DNA of 64,000 nt. Source: Novosphingobium sp. G106 (lineage in GTDB: Bacteria; Pseudomonadota; Alphaproteobacteria; Sphingomonadales; Sphingomonadaceae). Positions 37,082 to 46,650 of the stretch are shown here, piece by piece (position 1 is the stretch's first letter; every line of letters begins with the position of its first letter). The translations under genes were made by a program, and so were the position numbers. The notes beneath the pieces are model-generated. The model had not been told where the DNA came from. It did not search any database and saw nothing but the letters and a program-made list of their open reading frames with translations. Location: the NCBI RefSeq assembly GCF_019075875.1, contig NZ_JAHOOZ010000001.1, positions 2,356,001-2,420,000 of the forward strand, given 5' to 3'.

Positions 37082-38188
37082 ATGGTGAACAGCACGCACA
37101 ACCAGGAACCCTATACCTACGCCAAATCGGGCGTTTCGATCGACGCGGGCAATGCGCTCGTGAAGGCCATCGCCCCGCTCGCCAAATCGACCGCGCGCCC
37201 GGGTGCCGATGCCGAGCTGGGCGGCTTCGGCGGCTTCTTCGATCCGCGCGCGGCGGGCTACAAGGACCCGCTGCTGGTCGCGGCGAACGACGGCGTCGGC
37301 ACCAAGGTGAAGCTCGCGATCGATCATGACCGGCACGACGGCATCGGCATCGATCTTGTCGCCATGTGCGTCAACGACCTGATCGTCCAGGGCGCCGAGC
37401 CACTGTTCTTCCTCGACTACTTCGCCTCGGGCAAGCTCGACAGCGCGGTCGCGACCCGCGTCGTCGCCTCGATCGCCGAGGGCTGCCGCCAGGCCGGCTG
37501 CGCGCTGATCGGCGGCGAGACCGCCGAGATGCCGGGCATGTATGCCGCGGGCGACTATGACCTCGCTGGCTTCTGCGTCGGCGCTGTCGAGCGCGGCGAG
37601 CAGCTTACCGGCGACAAGGTCGCCGCCGAGGACCAGCTGATCGGCCTCGCCTCGTCAGGCGTCCATTCGAACGGTTACTCGCTGGTCCGCCGCCTCGCCG
37701 CCGACAAGGGCTGGAAGCTCGACCGCCCTGCCCTGTTCGATTCGGACAAGCTGCTGATCGACCACCTGATCGAGCCGACGCGGATCTACGTGAAGAGCCT
37801 GCTGCCGCTGATCCGCGGCGGGAAGATCAAGGCGCTCGCCCACATCACGGGCGGCGGCCTGCTCGAGAACATCCCGCGCGTGCTGCCCGAGGGGCTCCAC
37901 GCCGAGGTCTTCGCCGACCTCTGGGAACAGCCGCGGCTGATGGCCTTCCTCCAGGCGCAGGGCAACATCGAAGCCGGCGAGATGGCGCGCACGTTCAACT
38001 GCGGCATCGGCATGGTGCTGGTCGTGGCTCCCGAAGACGTCGAAAGCGTGATGAAGAACCTCGCCGCCGCCGGCGAGACAGCCCACAGCATCGGCAAGAT
38101 TTCCGCCGGCCAGCGCGGCTGCACGGTCATCGGCACCGCCGAAGCCTGGAGCGGCCGCGAGCCATGGAGCGCCACGCACAATGCCTGA
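37082..38188 (+). CDS. purM: Phosphoribosylformylglycinamidine cyclo-ligase (AIR synthetase)
   Basis: A 368-residue PurM. '[17 protein letters not shown]', [42 protein letters not shown] and GIGMVLVV match the family from end to end. It catalyses ATP-dependent ring closure, step 5 of purine synthesis. ATG 37082 gives the usual N-terminus. Its stop overlaps purN by 8 bp, so the two are co-translated. Divergent from the DUF2066-like gene across 69 bp that must hold both promoters. Confidence 0.97.
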   Translation: MVNSTHNQEPYTYAKSGVSIDAGNALVKAIAPLAKSTARPGADAELGGFGGFFDPRAAGYKDPLLVAANDGVGTKVKLAIDHDRHDGIGIDLVAMCVNDLIVQGAEPLFFLDYFASGKLDSAVATRVVASIAEGCRQAGCALIGGETAEMPGMYAAGDYDLAGFCVGAVERGEQLTGDKVAAEDQLIGLASSGVHSNGYSLVRRLAADKGWKLDRPALFDSDKLLIDHLIEPTRIYVKSLLPLIRGGKIKALAHITGGGLLENIPRVLPEGLHAEVFADLWEQPRLMAFLQAQGNIEAGEMARTFNCGIGMVLVVAPEDVESVMKNLAAAGETAHSIGKISAGQRGCTVIGTAEAWSGREPWSATHNA

Positions 38189-39146
38189 GCGGGCCCCTGC
38201 CCGTTCAAAAGTCGCCGCGCTCATCTCGGGCAGCGGCACCAACATGGCCGCGTTGCTCTATGCCAGCCGCGCCGAGGACTGCCCCTACGAGATCGTCCTC
38301 GTTGCCAGCAACAATCCAGCAGCGGGCGGGATAAGGCTCGCGGAGGCCGAAGGCGTCGCGACTTTCGTCCTGCCGCACAAGGGCATGGACCGGGCCGACC
38401 ACGACGCCGCGATGCACGAGGCGATTCGCGCGAGCGGCGCCGAATATGTCGCGCTCGCCGGCTACATGCGCATCCTGACGAGCGAGTTCGTCGCCAAGTG
38501 GGAGGGCAGGATGCTCAACATCCATCCCTCGCTGCTGCCCAAGTACAAGGGCCTGCACACGCACGAGCAGGCGATCGCCAATGGCGACAGCCACGGCGGC
38601 GTCAGCATCCACCTCGTCACCGCCGAGCTCGATGATGGCCCGGTACTCGGCCAGACGCCCGTGGCGATCGTGCCGGGCGACACCGCCGAAACGCTCGCCG
38701 CGCGCGTACTTATCGCCGAGCACCAGCTCTATTCACGGATGCTGGCCAAGCTGGTGACTCAGGCGAGCGATCCCGAGCATCTCGTCACGCGCGTTCGCAC
38801 ACGGGCGATCGAACTGCCCGAAGTCGACGAGGTCACCTCCCACGGCATGCCCTGCTTCGGCATCGTGAACGGCAAGAAGTTCGCCTATATCAGCCGCGAC
38901 CACCACGGCGACGGCAAGACCGCGCTGCTGGTCAAGATCAGCGGGCTCGACGAGCAGGCGATGCTGATCGAGCAGGACGCGGATCGCTACTATCGTCCCG
39001 CCTATTTCGGCGACGGCTGGATCGGCATCCGCCTCGATCTCGGCGATACCGATTGGGATGCGGTGTCCGACTGGCTGGCGCGTAGCTGGCGCTCGGTCGC
39101 ACCGAAGCGGCTGACATCCCTGATGGACGCGGCCGACGCGTTCTAG
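38181..39146 (+). CDS. purN: Phosphoribosylglycinamide formyltransferase fused to a MmcQ/YjbR-like domain
   Basis: A 321-residue protein. Residues 1-195 are Pur[12 protein letters not shown], the folate-site region [13 protein letters not shown], the catalytic Asn-His in [12 protein letters not shown], and [17 protein letters not shown]. Residues about 200-321 are a separate MmcQ/YjbR-like (CyaY-like fold) domain: '[27 protein letters not shown]', then [11 protein letters not shown] and '[18 protein letters not shown]'. The joint shows no frameshift sign. PurN makes formylglycinamide ribonucleotide; the added domain is of unknown role and may be structural. Co-translated with purM. Confidence 0.9.
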   Translation: MPERAPARSKVAALISGSGTNMAALLYASRAEDCPYEIVLVASNNPAAGGIRLAEAEGVATFVLPHKGMDRADHDAAMHEAIRASGAEYVALAGYMRILTSEFVAKWEGRMLNIHPSLLPKYKGLHTHEQAIANGDSHGGVSIHLVTAELDDGPVLGQTPVAIVPGDTAETLAARVLIAEHQLYSRMLAKLVTQASDPEHLVTRVRTRAIELPEVDEVTSHGMPCFGIVNGKKFAYISRDHHGDGKTALLVKISGLDEQAMLIEQDADRYYRPAYFGDGWIGIRLDLGDTDWDAVSDWLARSWRSVAPKRLTSLMDAADAF

Positions 39147-39161
39147 CAACGAGGAGGCTCG

Positions 39162-39719
39162 ATGGCCGCGACCATTAACATCCTCGGCATTGCGGGCAGC
39201 CTGCGGAAGGATTCGCTCAACCGCTCGCTGCTACGTGCGGCTGTCGAACTCGCGCCCGAAGGCATGGCGATCACTACCTTCGATCTGCTCGAAGTCCCGC
39301 TCTACAATGGCGATGTCGAGGCGGACGGCGATCCCGAAGGCGTCGCGCGGTTCAAGCAGGCGATCCGCGAGGCCGACGGCGTGCTGATGGTCACGCCCGA
39401 ATACAACCACGGCGTGCCCGGCGTAATGAAGAACGCCGTCGACTGGGCCTCGCGCCCGCCACGCACGGCCGCGCTCACGGGCAAGCCGGTGGCACTGATG
39501 GGCGCTTCGCCCGGGATCACCGGCACCGCGCGCGGGCAGAGCCAGTTGCGCCAGGCCTTCGAGTTCACCAACAGTTACTGCATGCCCCAGCCCGAAGTGC
39601 TGGTGTTCAGCGCACTCGACAAGTTCGATGCGAGCGGCAATCTCACCGACGAGAGGACGCGCGGAAATGTCACGAAGTTCCTCGTGGCCTTCGAGGCCTG
39701 GGTGCGGCGGTTCGTCTAG
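39162..39719 (+). CDS. NADPH-dependent FMN reductase
   Basis: A 185-residue flavodoxin-like protein. The FMN phosphate loop is GIAGSLRKDSLNRSL. TPEYNHGVPGVMKNAVDW is the family signature, then KPVALMGASPG. It reduces FMN, quinones or chromate-like acceptors with NAD(P)H. GAGGAGG lies before ATG 39162. It is 15 bp after purN and could be part of that operon. Its stop overlaps the stop of the DUF5996 gene on the other strand. Confidence 0.9.
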   Translation: MAATINILGIAGSLRKDSLNRSLLRAAVELAPEGMAITTFDLLEVPLYNGDVEADGDPEGVARFKQAIREADGVLMVTPEYNHGVPGVMKNAVDWASRPPRTAALTGKPVALMGASPGITGTARGQSQLRQAFEFTNSYCMPQPEVLVFSALDKFDASGNLTDERTRGNVTKFLVAFEAWVRRFV

Positions 39720-40648
39720 CCGACCTGGCGCGGCACGCCGGGAACGCCCAGCCCGCATTCGAGCGCATCGCGGTCCCACTGCGCCGCATCGGCCGCCGCC
39801 GCATAGGTCGCCTGCAGGAAATCGAGCAGCAATCGGTCGGGATCGGCAGCGCTCCGTACCGCTTCGTAGGGCAGCACGAATTCGCCCAGCGCTTGGTCGA
39901 ATGAAGCGCCCGCCGGGACCGGCGCGGTACGAAAACCGGACGGCTCGGGATAGGCGTAGGAATAAAACGCCGCCTCAGGATAGGAATCGCTGCCGGGCCA
40001 GAACCCGGCGCTGCTGACCTCATGCGAATAGGCCTCGCGCGTCACCCGGTCGGGCAGGCCCGGCACGCCGCCCGGATGGAGCGGGGCCGGCCGGCCCGAG
40101 AAGCGTGTCACAGCGAGGTCGAAGCTGCCCCAGAACAGGTGGACCGGGCTGACCTTGCCGAGGAAGCTCGTACGGAACAGACTGAACACGCGGCTCGCCT
40201 GGACCAGCGCCAGCCAGAACCGGTGCGCCGCTTCGCCGTCGTAGCTGGCATGGGTCTCGTCGATGTCGAAGGCGATCGGGTCGGGAACTTCGTTGGGCAA
40301 GCGCACGATGCGCACCGCGACGCCCAGCTTGGCCAGCGCCTCCATGACCTCGGCATAGAAAGTCGCCACGGTCATCGGCCGCAATGCGACGGCCTCCATC
40401 CCGCCGGCGCTGCCCCGCACGAACAGCCAGTGGTCGACGAAATCGAACTCGATGTCGATCGCCTGATCGCCCGCGGGGATCGTCGATGTGCCGAGCCCGC
40501 GCGCGGTGACGTAGAGCGGCACCTGCCAACCGTGGTTGCACCAGGGCGTCAGCGCCAAGCGGATCTTGCCGACGATCTGGGTCCAAAGCTGCAGCGTCAG
40601 CGCCGTATCGCGCCAGCCGGCATAGTCGAGAACGGGCCATTGCGGCAT
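39716..40648 (-). CDS. DUF5996 family protein
   Basis: A 310-residue protein starting WPVLDYAGWRDTALTLQLWT, then 'VGKIRLALTPWCNHGWQVPLYV' and IDIEFDFVDHWLFV. Mid-protein 'HLFWGSFDLAVTRFSGRPAP' and FYSYAYPEPSG are strongly conserved in DUF5996. The biochemical role is unknown. No signal peptide or membrane segment. The start at 40648 follows GGAGATCGCG. The pattern of Trp and His in a compact fold would suit a small-molecule enzyme, which is speculation. Confidence 0.78.
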   Translation of the reverse strand: MPQWPVLDYAGWRDTALTLQLWTQIVGKIRLALTPWCNHGWQVPLYVTARGLGTSTIPAGDQAIDIEFDFVDHWLFVRGSAGGMEAVALRPMTVATFYAEVMEALAKLGVAVRIVRLPNEVPDPIAFDIDETHASYDGEAAHRFWLALVQASRVFSLFRTSFLGKVSPVHLFWGSFDLAVTRFSGRPAPLHPGGVPGLPDRVTREAYSHEVSSAGFWPGSDSYPEAAFYSYAYPEPSGFRTAPVPAGASFDQALGEFVLPYEAVRSAADPDRLLLDFLQATYAAAADAAQWDRDALECGLGVPGVPRQVG

Positions 40649-40668
40649 CGCGCGATCTCCTCGAGTCG

Positions 40669-41130
40669 TCAGCGCGTCCGGCGTTCGTAGTCCAGTACCA
40701 TGGCGCGCAGCGCCGAAGCATCGTGACGGGCGTTGTGCGGGACTTCGGCCGGTTCGCCGGGGCCCATGATATTGGGATCGACCAGCTCGAAGCGCAAGCT
40801 GCGGATCGGCAGCATCCGTCCCGGTCCGACCACAAGTAGTCGCGCTGCGTGGGCGATGTCCTCGGGCCAGTCGGCGACCAGCAGCGGTGCGGGATCGTCC
40901 GTCAGGTATTCAGCGAAGCGATGCGCCATTTCGACGCGGTCGATCGGCTTGGTGCCAAGCACCGGCAGCACATGCTCGGTGACCCATTCGGTCGGCTCCG
41001 GGCACGTCAGCGCTTCATAGAACGGAGCCTGGCGCTCGTCCTCGGGCACGAGGGCCAGCGAGATCAGCTCGCCGCCGAATCCGTTGTATTCGGCGTCGAG
41101 GAAATAGCGCACTCGCCCTGCCCGACTCAA
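40669..41130 (-). CDS. DEDDh-type 3'-5' exonuclease-like protein
   Basis: A 153-residue protein. The exonuclease acidic residues appear as YFLDAEYNG (Asp12, Glu14) and VADWPEDIAH, and the ExoIII motif HxAxxDA as HNARHDASALR. This is the compact form of the RNase T/oligoribonuclease-like fold. The start is TTG 41130, overlapping the upstream stop (TTGA); a GTG six codons inside is an alternative. Likely acts on short RNA or DNA, but the substrate is inferred from motifs only. Co-translated with the small protein upstream. Confidence 0.7.
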   Translation of the reverse strand: MSRAGRVRYFLDAEYNGFGGELISLALVPEDERQAPFYEALTCPEPTEWVTEHVLPVLGTKPIDRVEMAHRFAEYLTDDPAPLLVADWPEDIAHAARLLVVGPGRMLPIRSLRFELVDPNIMGPGEPAEVPHNARHDASALRAMVLDYERRTR

Positions 41131-41372
41131 ATCTCCGCGTAGTCGACGACTGGCCGGTCTTCGCGCGTGCCGCGATAGCGCTGGGTGGGATCGTTGGGAT
41201 CGCCGGCGATGATCACGTGGTCATCGTGCACTTCGAGCAGCGTGCCGACGAAGGGAAAGCCCTCGAGACTGCCGGTCACGCGATAGCTGACCGTGTCGCC
41301 CGCCTTGAACGTCTCGGGCTTGAAGTTGAATTCGAACGGGCAGTTCTCGCCCGTTTCGCCCATGCCTTGCAT
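41127..41372 (-). CDS. Small hypothetical protein
   Basis: An 81-residue acidic protein. 'GDTVSYRVTGSLEGFPFVGTLLEVHDDHVII' has the alternating pattern of a small beta-barrel (SH3- or KOW-like). The end is TREDRPVVDYAEI. No family is recognised. A start at M4 (MGETGENCP) is also possible. The stop overlaps the TTG start of the exonuclease-like gene, so the two are linked. It could be a partner or adaptor for the nuclease, a guess from position. Confidence 0.55.
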   Translation of the reverse strand: MQGMGETGENCPFEFNFKPETFKAGDTVSYRVTGSLEGFPFVGTLLEVHDDHVIIAGDPNDPTQRYRGTREDRPVVDYAEI

Positions 41373-41430
41373 CGCGTGTTCTCCTTTGCAGCCAAGATAG
41401 GCTGCGAGCCAGGCTGGATCAAATGCAAAA

Positions 41431-41454
41431 GGCCGCCGGATCGCTCCGGCGGCC
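41431..41454 (-). terminator. Rho-independent terminator of ndk
   Basis: A perfect 10-bp stem (GGCCGCCGGA / TCCGGCGGCC) with a 4-base loop. On the minus strand it is followed by TTTTGCATTTG, 27 bp after the ndk stop. Confidence 0.85.
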
Positions 41455-41480
41455 TCTCGAAACGCGTCAGATCCGGACGA

Positions 41481-41903
41481 TCAGCCGACGATTTCTTCGG
41501 GCTTGAAGAAATAGGCGATCTCGATCGCGGCGTTCTCTTCGCTGTCCGAACCGTGGACCGAGTTGGCTTCGATCGACTCGGCGAAAGTCGCGCGGATCGT
41601 GCCTTCGGCGGCATCCTTGGGGTTGGTCGCGCCCATGATGTCACGGTTGCGCTTCACCGCGTCCTCGCCTTCGAGCACCTGCACGACGACCGGACCCGAG
41701 ACCATGAAGCTGACGAGCTCGCCGAAGAAGGGACGCTCCTTGTGGACGGCATAGAAGCCCTCCGCCTGCGCCTGGCTCATCTGGATGCGCTTCGAGGCGA
41801 CGACGCGCAGGCCGGCTTCCTCGAGCTTCGCCGTGACGGCACCGGTCAGGTTGCGGCGCGTGGCGTCGGGCTTGATGATCGAAAAGGTGCGGGTCACCGC
41901 CAT
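41481..41903 (-). CDS. ndk: Nucleoside diphosphate kinase
   Basis: A 140-residue protein with the classical [12 protein letters not shown] start, '[27 protein letters not shown]', and the phosphohistidine in NSVHGSD. It transfers gamma-phosphate from ATP to other nucleoside diphosphates. Full length. It follows the pepA-holC-small-gene operon and has its own terminator just downstream. Confidence 0.97.
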   Translation of the reverse strand: MAVTRTFSIIKPDATRRNLTGAVTAKLEEAGLRVVASKRIQMSQAQAEGFYAVHKERPFFGELVSFMVSGPVVVQVLEGEDAVKRNRDIMGATNPKDAAEGTIRATFAESIEANSVHGSDSEENAAIEIAYFFKPEEIVG

Positions 41904-41953
41904 GATAGGGTTCCTTGCGAAAGTATGCTTGTTCTTGGAAAGTGGCCGCGCCC

Positions 41954-42243
41954 CTAGCCGGGAAAATGCTGCGCCGCAAGATCGCGCTCAGATTCTGCAG
42001 CGCCTCGCGCCAGACAGCTTCGACCCAGGCGAAATCACGGCGCGCGGCATCGAAAGCGGCGTCCTCGTTCGCAAAGGCATCCGAACGATAGATTTTCCGC
42101 CAGTAGACCTTCTGCAGGCCCTCGAATTCGAGCGGTTCGATCCGGCTCAAGATATTGAAGCGGACCAGCCCCGCGTCATCGCGGAGGAAGCTGATGACCC
42201 GGTCGCGGTCGGGATGCATGAAATCCGCGGTGGGCTCGGTCAC
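41954..42243 (-). pseudogene. Small conserved-looking protein, probable frameshift near its 3' end
   Basis: GTG 42243 overlaps the holC stop (GTGA). The protein starts TEPTADFMHPDRDRVISFLR and is helical, acidic and soluble (FEGLQKVYWRKIYRSDAFAN, '[18 protein letters not shown]'). As written the frame runs on to 41641, overlapping ndk by 263 bp in another frame, which is implausible. Adding one base near 41983 would give the ending DLAAQHFPG and a TAG at 41954-41956, leaving 50 bp before ndk and a protein of about 96 residues. No function is recognised. The break is less certain than the others in this window. Confidence 0.5.
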
Positions 42244-42674
42244 GGCCCCTCGACCCACTTGCTGCCCTGCTGTTTCCAGAACTTGCGCTCCACGCCGCCG
42301 CGCTTGCCGAGCATGACCCAGCACTCGCGCGCATCCTGGAGCGTGTCGTCGCCGAAGATGTAGAAGGTGCGCTCGAAAGCGGGGGCGCTATCCCGCCACA
42401 CGCCGTCCGCGATCGCGACGAAGCGCGCGCCGTTGGCCGGCACCATCTCGCCCGCGAGCAGGATCGGCTGGCGCGCCTCGTGCTCGCCCGAAAAGCCGTG
42501 CGCGAGGAACGAGTCGGCTATGCGGCCCCAGAGCCCGTTGCTGATGCGCCCGAGTTGGTCCTGGTCTTCCGAAACGACCAGCAGCCGCTCGCCCGCCTTC
42601 AACGTATTGCGCGCGATGAGCGGCAGCACGGCTTCGGCGGGATCACGGCTCAGCTGGTAGAAGTCTACTCTCAC
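42240..42674 (-). CDS. holC: DNA polymerase III subunit chi
   Basis: A 144-residue protein starting RVDFYQLSRDPAEAVLPLIA, then KAGERLLVVSED and 'GRISNGLWGRIADSFLAHG', then PILLAGE. This is the HolC family, which links the clamp loader to single-strand binding protein. The start is GTG 42674, overlapping the pepA stop (GTGA), the common pepA-holC arrangement. The C-terminus GSKWVEGP is typical. Its stop overlaps the next gene. Confidence 0.93.
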   Translation of the reverse strand: MRVDFYQLSRDPAEAVLPLIARNTLKAGERLLVVSEDQDQLGRISNGLWGRIADSFLAHGFSGEHEARQPILLAGEMVPANGARFVAIADGVWRDSAPAFERTFYIFGDDTLQDARECWVMLGKRGGVERKFWKQQGSKWVEGP

Positions 42675-44134
42675 CCTTCCAGGCTATCCCGAACATAGCG
42701 GTCGAGCAGGCGCACGCCGAAGCCGGTCGCGCCCTTCTCCCAGGTCGCGCCCGGCTTGTCGGCCCAGACCGTGCCCGCGATGTCGAGATGCGCCCAGGGC
42801 GTGCCCTTGTCGATGAACCGCGCGAGGAACTGCGCCGCGGTGATCGACCCGCCGAAGCGCGCGCCGGTATTCTTCATGTCGGCGATCGGGCTGTCGATCA
42901 TCTTGTCGTAGTTGGGGCCCATCGGCAGCCGCCAGAGCTGGTCGCCCGATGCCTTGCCCGCCGCCGTGAGCTTGCCGGCGAGATCGTCGTCGTTCGAGAA
43001 CAGGCCGGCATATTCGCTCGCGAGCGTGGCGATGATCGCACCGGTCAGCGTGGCGAGGTCGACGACCGCCTTTGGCGCATATTCGCGCTGCACCCAGGTC
43101 AGCGCGTCGCAGAGCACGAGGCGCCCTTCGGCGTCGGTGTTGATCACTTCGATCGTCTGCCCCGACAGCGAAGTGACGACGTCGCCCGGCCGCTGCGCCT
43201 TGGCATCAGGCATGTTCTCGACGAGGCCGCAGACGCCAATGACATTGGCCTTGGCCTGGCGCAGCGCAAGGGCCAGCATCGTCCCGGCGACGGCGCCCGC
43301 GCCGCCCATGTCCCACTTCATGTCTTCCATGCCGGCCGCGGGCTTGATCGAGATGCCGCCGGTGTCGAAAGTCACGCCCTTGCCGACGAAGGCCACGGGC
43401 TTTTCGCCGATCGGGCCATTGTTCCATTCGATCGCCAGCAGCCGCGCCGGCCGGTCCGAGCCCTGCGCCACGCCGAGCAGCGCGCCCATGCCGAGCTCGC
43501 GCATCGCCGTGTCGTCGAGCACGCGCAGCGTCAGGCCGGTGCCGGCCATGCGTTCCTGGCAGCGGATGACGAAGCTCTCGGGATAGATCACGTTGGCCGG
43601 CTCGGTGACGAGCTGGCGGGTAAATTCGATGCCCTCGGCCACCGCCGCCTCGCGCTCCCAGGCGTCAGCAGCGCCGGTGGGCGCGCCGACAACCGCGATC
43701 GACTTCAAGGACGGCTTCTGCTCGTCGGTCAGCTTGGTGCGGTAGGCATCGTGCCGCCAGGCCCGCAGCCGGGCGCCGAGCAGCAGGCCGGCAATCTCGT
43801 CGTTCGACAGACCGCTTCCCGCCAGATCGAACGTAAGCCCCGGCTCGCCCGAGGTCAGAAAGCGCGCAACCACGCCCGCGCCCGCGCGTTCCACCGCGGA
43901 CATGCGATCATCGGCGGTGGGGCTACCGATACCGGCGAGCACGACGCGGACCAGTCCGCCCGCGCGCTCGACGAAGCCCTCGAAAATTTGTCCGGCCTTG
44001 CCCGAAAAACGGGTCGCGCGCGCGCCCTCGGCCAGCACCGGCTCGAGCTCCGCCGGAATCGCATCCTGGTTGACGGGACGGACGACGAGGCGGGTAGAGG
44101 GCGTGGCGGACGCATCAAGGAACTGGATTTGCAT
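42671..44134 (-). CDS. pepA: Leucyl aminopeptidase (M17)
   Basis: A 487-residue M17 peptidase. The metal and catalytic signature NTDAEGRLVL is intact, with FVGKGVTFDTGGISIKP, MKWDMGGAGAV and the C-terminal WAHLDIAGTVW. It removes N-terminal residues from peptides using two metal ions, in a cytosolic hexamer. ATG 44134 matches the family N-terminus MQIQFLDAS; upstream in-frame sequence lies inside the divergent lptD region. Operon pepA-holC-small gene. Confidence 0.95.
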   Translation of the reverse strand: MQIQFLDASATPSTRLVVRPVNQDAIPAELEPVLAEGARATRFSGKAGQIFEGFVERAGGLVRVVLAGIGSPTADDRMSAVERAGAGVVARFLTSGEPGLTFDLAGSGLSNDEIAGLLLGARLRAWRHDAYRTKLTDEQKPSLKSIAVVGAPTGAADAWEREAAVAEGIEFTRQLVTEPANVIYPESFVIRCQERMAGTGLTLRVLDDTAMRELGMGALLGVAQGSDRPARLLAIEWNNGPIGEKPVAFVGKGVTFDTGGISIKPAAGMEDMKWDMGGAGAVAGTMLALALRQAKANVIGVCGLVENMPDAKAQRPGDVVTSLSGQTIEVINTDAEGRLVLCDALTWVQREYAPKAVVDLATLTGAIIATLASEYAGLFSNDDDLAGKLTAAGKASGDQLWRLPMGPNYDKMIDSPIADMKNTGARFGGSITAAQFLARFIDKGTPWAHLDIAGTVWADKPGATWEKGATGFGVRLLDRYVRDSLEG

Positions 44135-44219
44135 GAAAACTCCTCGGTTGGGCCGAATAACGGCTCTCCCGTTGCAAGGGCGGATTGCAGTTAAGCACGG
44201 GCGGTGCGATAGGCAAGCC

Positions 44220-46523
44220 ATGCTCCCTGCCCCGCGGCCCAAGCTGCAAGCCCCACTTATCCGCTTGCGCCCCTGGCATCTGCTGGCGGTCGTCGTCGCC
44301 TTCTCGTCTCTGGTCGACCCCATCCGTGCCGACGCCCAGGACGCTGCCGTCGCAACCGAAACGACACCCCAGCCCGCTGCACCCGAAGCTGCCAGCACCC
44401 CTGCTCCCGCCTCGGTAGAAGGCCCGATCGCCTTCGAGGCCGACGAAGTCGAATACGACGACAACAACCAGACGGTGACCGCCAAGGGCGCAGTCGTTCT
44501 CCGCCGCGAGGACCAGTCGGTCCGTGCCGACACGGTCACCTGGAACCGCGATACCGGCCAGATCGTCGCTACCGGCAACATCCGCATGGTCGATGCCGAC
44601 GGCAACCAGATCTTCACGGATCGGGTAGAACTGACCGACGAACTCAAGACCGGCGCGATGGAGAACCTGCTGCTCGCGCTGCGCGAAGGCGGCCGGCTCG
44701 CGGCGACATCGGGTAAGCGCATCGCCAACGGCGACGTCGTCCTGACCCACGCATCCTACACTGCCTGCGAGGTCGAGGACGAAACCGGCTGTCCCAAGCA
44801 GCCGACCTGGCGGATCACCGCGGCGCAGGTCGTCTATCAGCAGGACAAGAAGAGCGTCCGTTTCAGGGGCGCCCGGCTCGAGCTGTTCGGCATCCGCCTG
44901 ATGCCGCTGCCGGGCCTCGTCGTCGCTACCGACGGCCGCGCGATTTCGGGCCCGCTGATTCCCGACCTGCGCCTTTCGGCCTCGAACGGCGTCGAGATCA
45001 GCGAGTCCTGGTACCAGCGGCTGTCCGACAACCGCGACATCACCGCCACCGCCTATGTCTATACCAAGGCGCCGCCGATGCTCTCGGCGCAGTACCGCGC
45101 GCTGACCGACAAGGGCGCCTACCAGATTACCGGCTATGCCACGAAGAGCAGCCTGATCTCGGTGTCCGGCCAGCCTTCCAACGGCAGCTCGAACGAGTTC
45201 CGCGGCTATATCTACGCCAACGGCAAGCTCCAGCTCTCGCCCACCTGGAGCATCACCGCCTCGATCCGCCGCGCGACCGACCGCACTTTCCTGCGCCGCT
45301 ACGACATCAGCCGCGACGACCGCCTGCGCTCGATGATCGACATCGAGCGGATAGACGACGATTCCTATTTCTCACTCGCCGGCTGGGCGACGCAGACGCT
45401 GCGCTCGGGCGAGGATCAGGGACAGGTGCCGCTCGCCCTGCCCGTGCTCGACTATCGCCGGCGCCTGGCCGACCCGCTACTGGGCGGCCGCATCCAGCTG
45501 CAGATCAACAGCCTCGGCATTTCGCGGACCGACGGTCAGGACACGCAACGCGCCTTCGCTTCGGCGCAGTGGGATCTCACCAAGATCACATCGATGGGCC
45601 AGCAAGTCACTTTCACCGCGCTGGTACGCGGCGATGTCTATCACTCGGATGACAACGACCTCACCCCGACGCTGATCTACCGTGGCTTGCCCGGTTGGCA
45701 ATCGCGCGGCGTCGCCACCGCCGCGGTAGATATCAAATGGCCACTGGTCGGCCAGGTCTTCGGCGGCTCGCAGGTACTGACGCCACGATTCCAGATCGTC
45801 GCTACCCCCTCGGTCAAGAATCTCGCCGTGCCCAACGAAGACTCGCGCGCGGTCGACCTTGAGGATTCCAACCTCTTCGCACTGAACCGCTTCCCCGGCT
45901 ACGACCGGGTCGAGGACGGCGTGCGCTTCACCTACGGGCTCGACTGGCAGTTCGAGGCGCCACGCTGGAAGATCAAGACGACGATCGGCCAGTCCTACCG
46001 CCTGACCAACGAGCCGCAGCTGCTGCCCGACGGCACCGGCCTGTCCAGCAGAACTTCGGACATCGTCGGCCGCGCCGAGGTATATTACCGCGGCTTTCTG
46101 AAGTTCACCGAGCGGTTCCGGCTGGACAAGGACAGCTTCGCCGTCCGCCGCAACGAGTTCGATGCGACGATCGGCGACAACAAAACCTATGCCGAGATCG
46201 GCTATGTCCGCCTGAACCGCGACATCCTCTCGATCGAAGATCTCCAGGACCGCGAGGAGTTGCGCTTCGCGGGCCGCATCGCCTTCAAGAAATATTGGTC
46301 GCTGTTCGGCTCGACCGTCATCAACCTGACCGACCGCCAGGAAGACCCGACCAACCTTTCGGACGGCTTCCAGCCGCTGCGCACCCGCCTCGGCGTCGCC
46401 TACCAGGACGATTGCCTCGAACTGTCCTTCACCTGGCGCCGCGACTACGTCGCCACCGGCGATGCGCGCAAGGGCAACACCTTCCAGCTCTACTTCGCCT
46501 TCCGGAATATCGGGGTGCGTTGA
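44220..46523 (+). CDS. lptD: LPS assembly protein LptD
   Basis: A 767-residue outer-membrane protein. Signal peptide to about residue 40 (HLLAVVVAFSSLVDPIRADAQ), then a Pro/Ala linker. The periplasmic beta-jellyroll (OstA) domain is 'FEADEVEYDDNNQTVTAKG' and 'RADTVTWNRDTGQIVATGNI'. The large C-terminal beta-barrel is LptD_C, ending in FQLYFAFRNIGVR. A conserved Cys pair (TACEVEDETGC) may form the disulfide. With LptE it inserts lipopolysaccharide into the outer leaflet. ATG 44220 is chosen by signal peptide. Divergent from pepA. It sits upstream of surA-pdxA-rsmA, the usual order, with a lipoprotein gene inserted between. Confidence 0.93.
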   Translation: MLPAPRPKLQAPLIRLRPWHLLAVVVAFSSLVDPIRADAQDAAVATETTPQPAAPEAASTPAPASVEGPIAFEADEVEYDDNNQTVTAKGAVVLRREDQSVRADTVTWNRDTGQIVATGNIRMVDADGNQIFTDRVELTDELKTGAMENLLLALREGGRLAATSGKRIANGDVVLTHASYTACEVEDETGCPKQPTWRITAAQVVYQQDKKSVRFRGARLELFGIRLMPLPGLVVATDGRAISGPLIPDLRLSASNGVEISESWYQRLSDNRDITATAYVYTKAPPMLSAQYRALTDKGAYQITGYATKSSLISVSGQPSNGSSNEFRGYIYANGKLQLSPTWSITASIRRATDRTFLRRYDISRDDRLRSMIDIERIDDDSYFSLAGWATQTLRSGEDQGQVPLALPVLDYRRRLADPLLGGRIQLQINSLGISRTDGQDTQRAFASAQWDLTKITSMGQQVTFTALVRGDVYHSDDNDLTPTLIYRGLPGWQSRGVATAAVDIKWPLVGQVFGGSQVLTPRFQIVATPSVKNLAVPNEDSRAVDLEDSNLFALNRFPGYDRVEDGVRFTYGLDWQFEAPRWKIKTTIGQSYRLTNEPQLLPDGTGLSSRTSDIVGRAEVYYRGFLKFTERFRLDKDSFAVRRNEFDATIGDNKTYAEIGYVRLNRDILSIEDLQDREELRFAGRIAFKKYWSLFGSTVINLTDRQEDPTNLSDGFQPLRTRLGVAYQDDCLELSFTWRRDYVATGDARKGNTFQLYFAFRNIGVR

Positions 46524-46650
46524 AGCTCGAGCCTGTTCACGAAAAAACATCCAACCTGGTTTGTTCTCTGCCTTCGCAAGGCTCGCTATCTAATTGACGC
46601 CTGAGTATTTTCCGGTCCAATTTCTCCCGTACCAATCGCGGGGGAAACGG

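Noticed and set aside
42671..44728. Long N-terminal extension of pepA to 44728
   Set aside because: The extra sequence is antisense to lptD and Ser/Arg-rich. The conserved PepA start is MQIQFLDAS at 44134.
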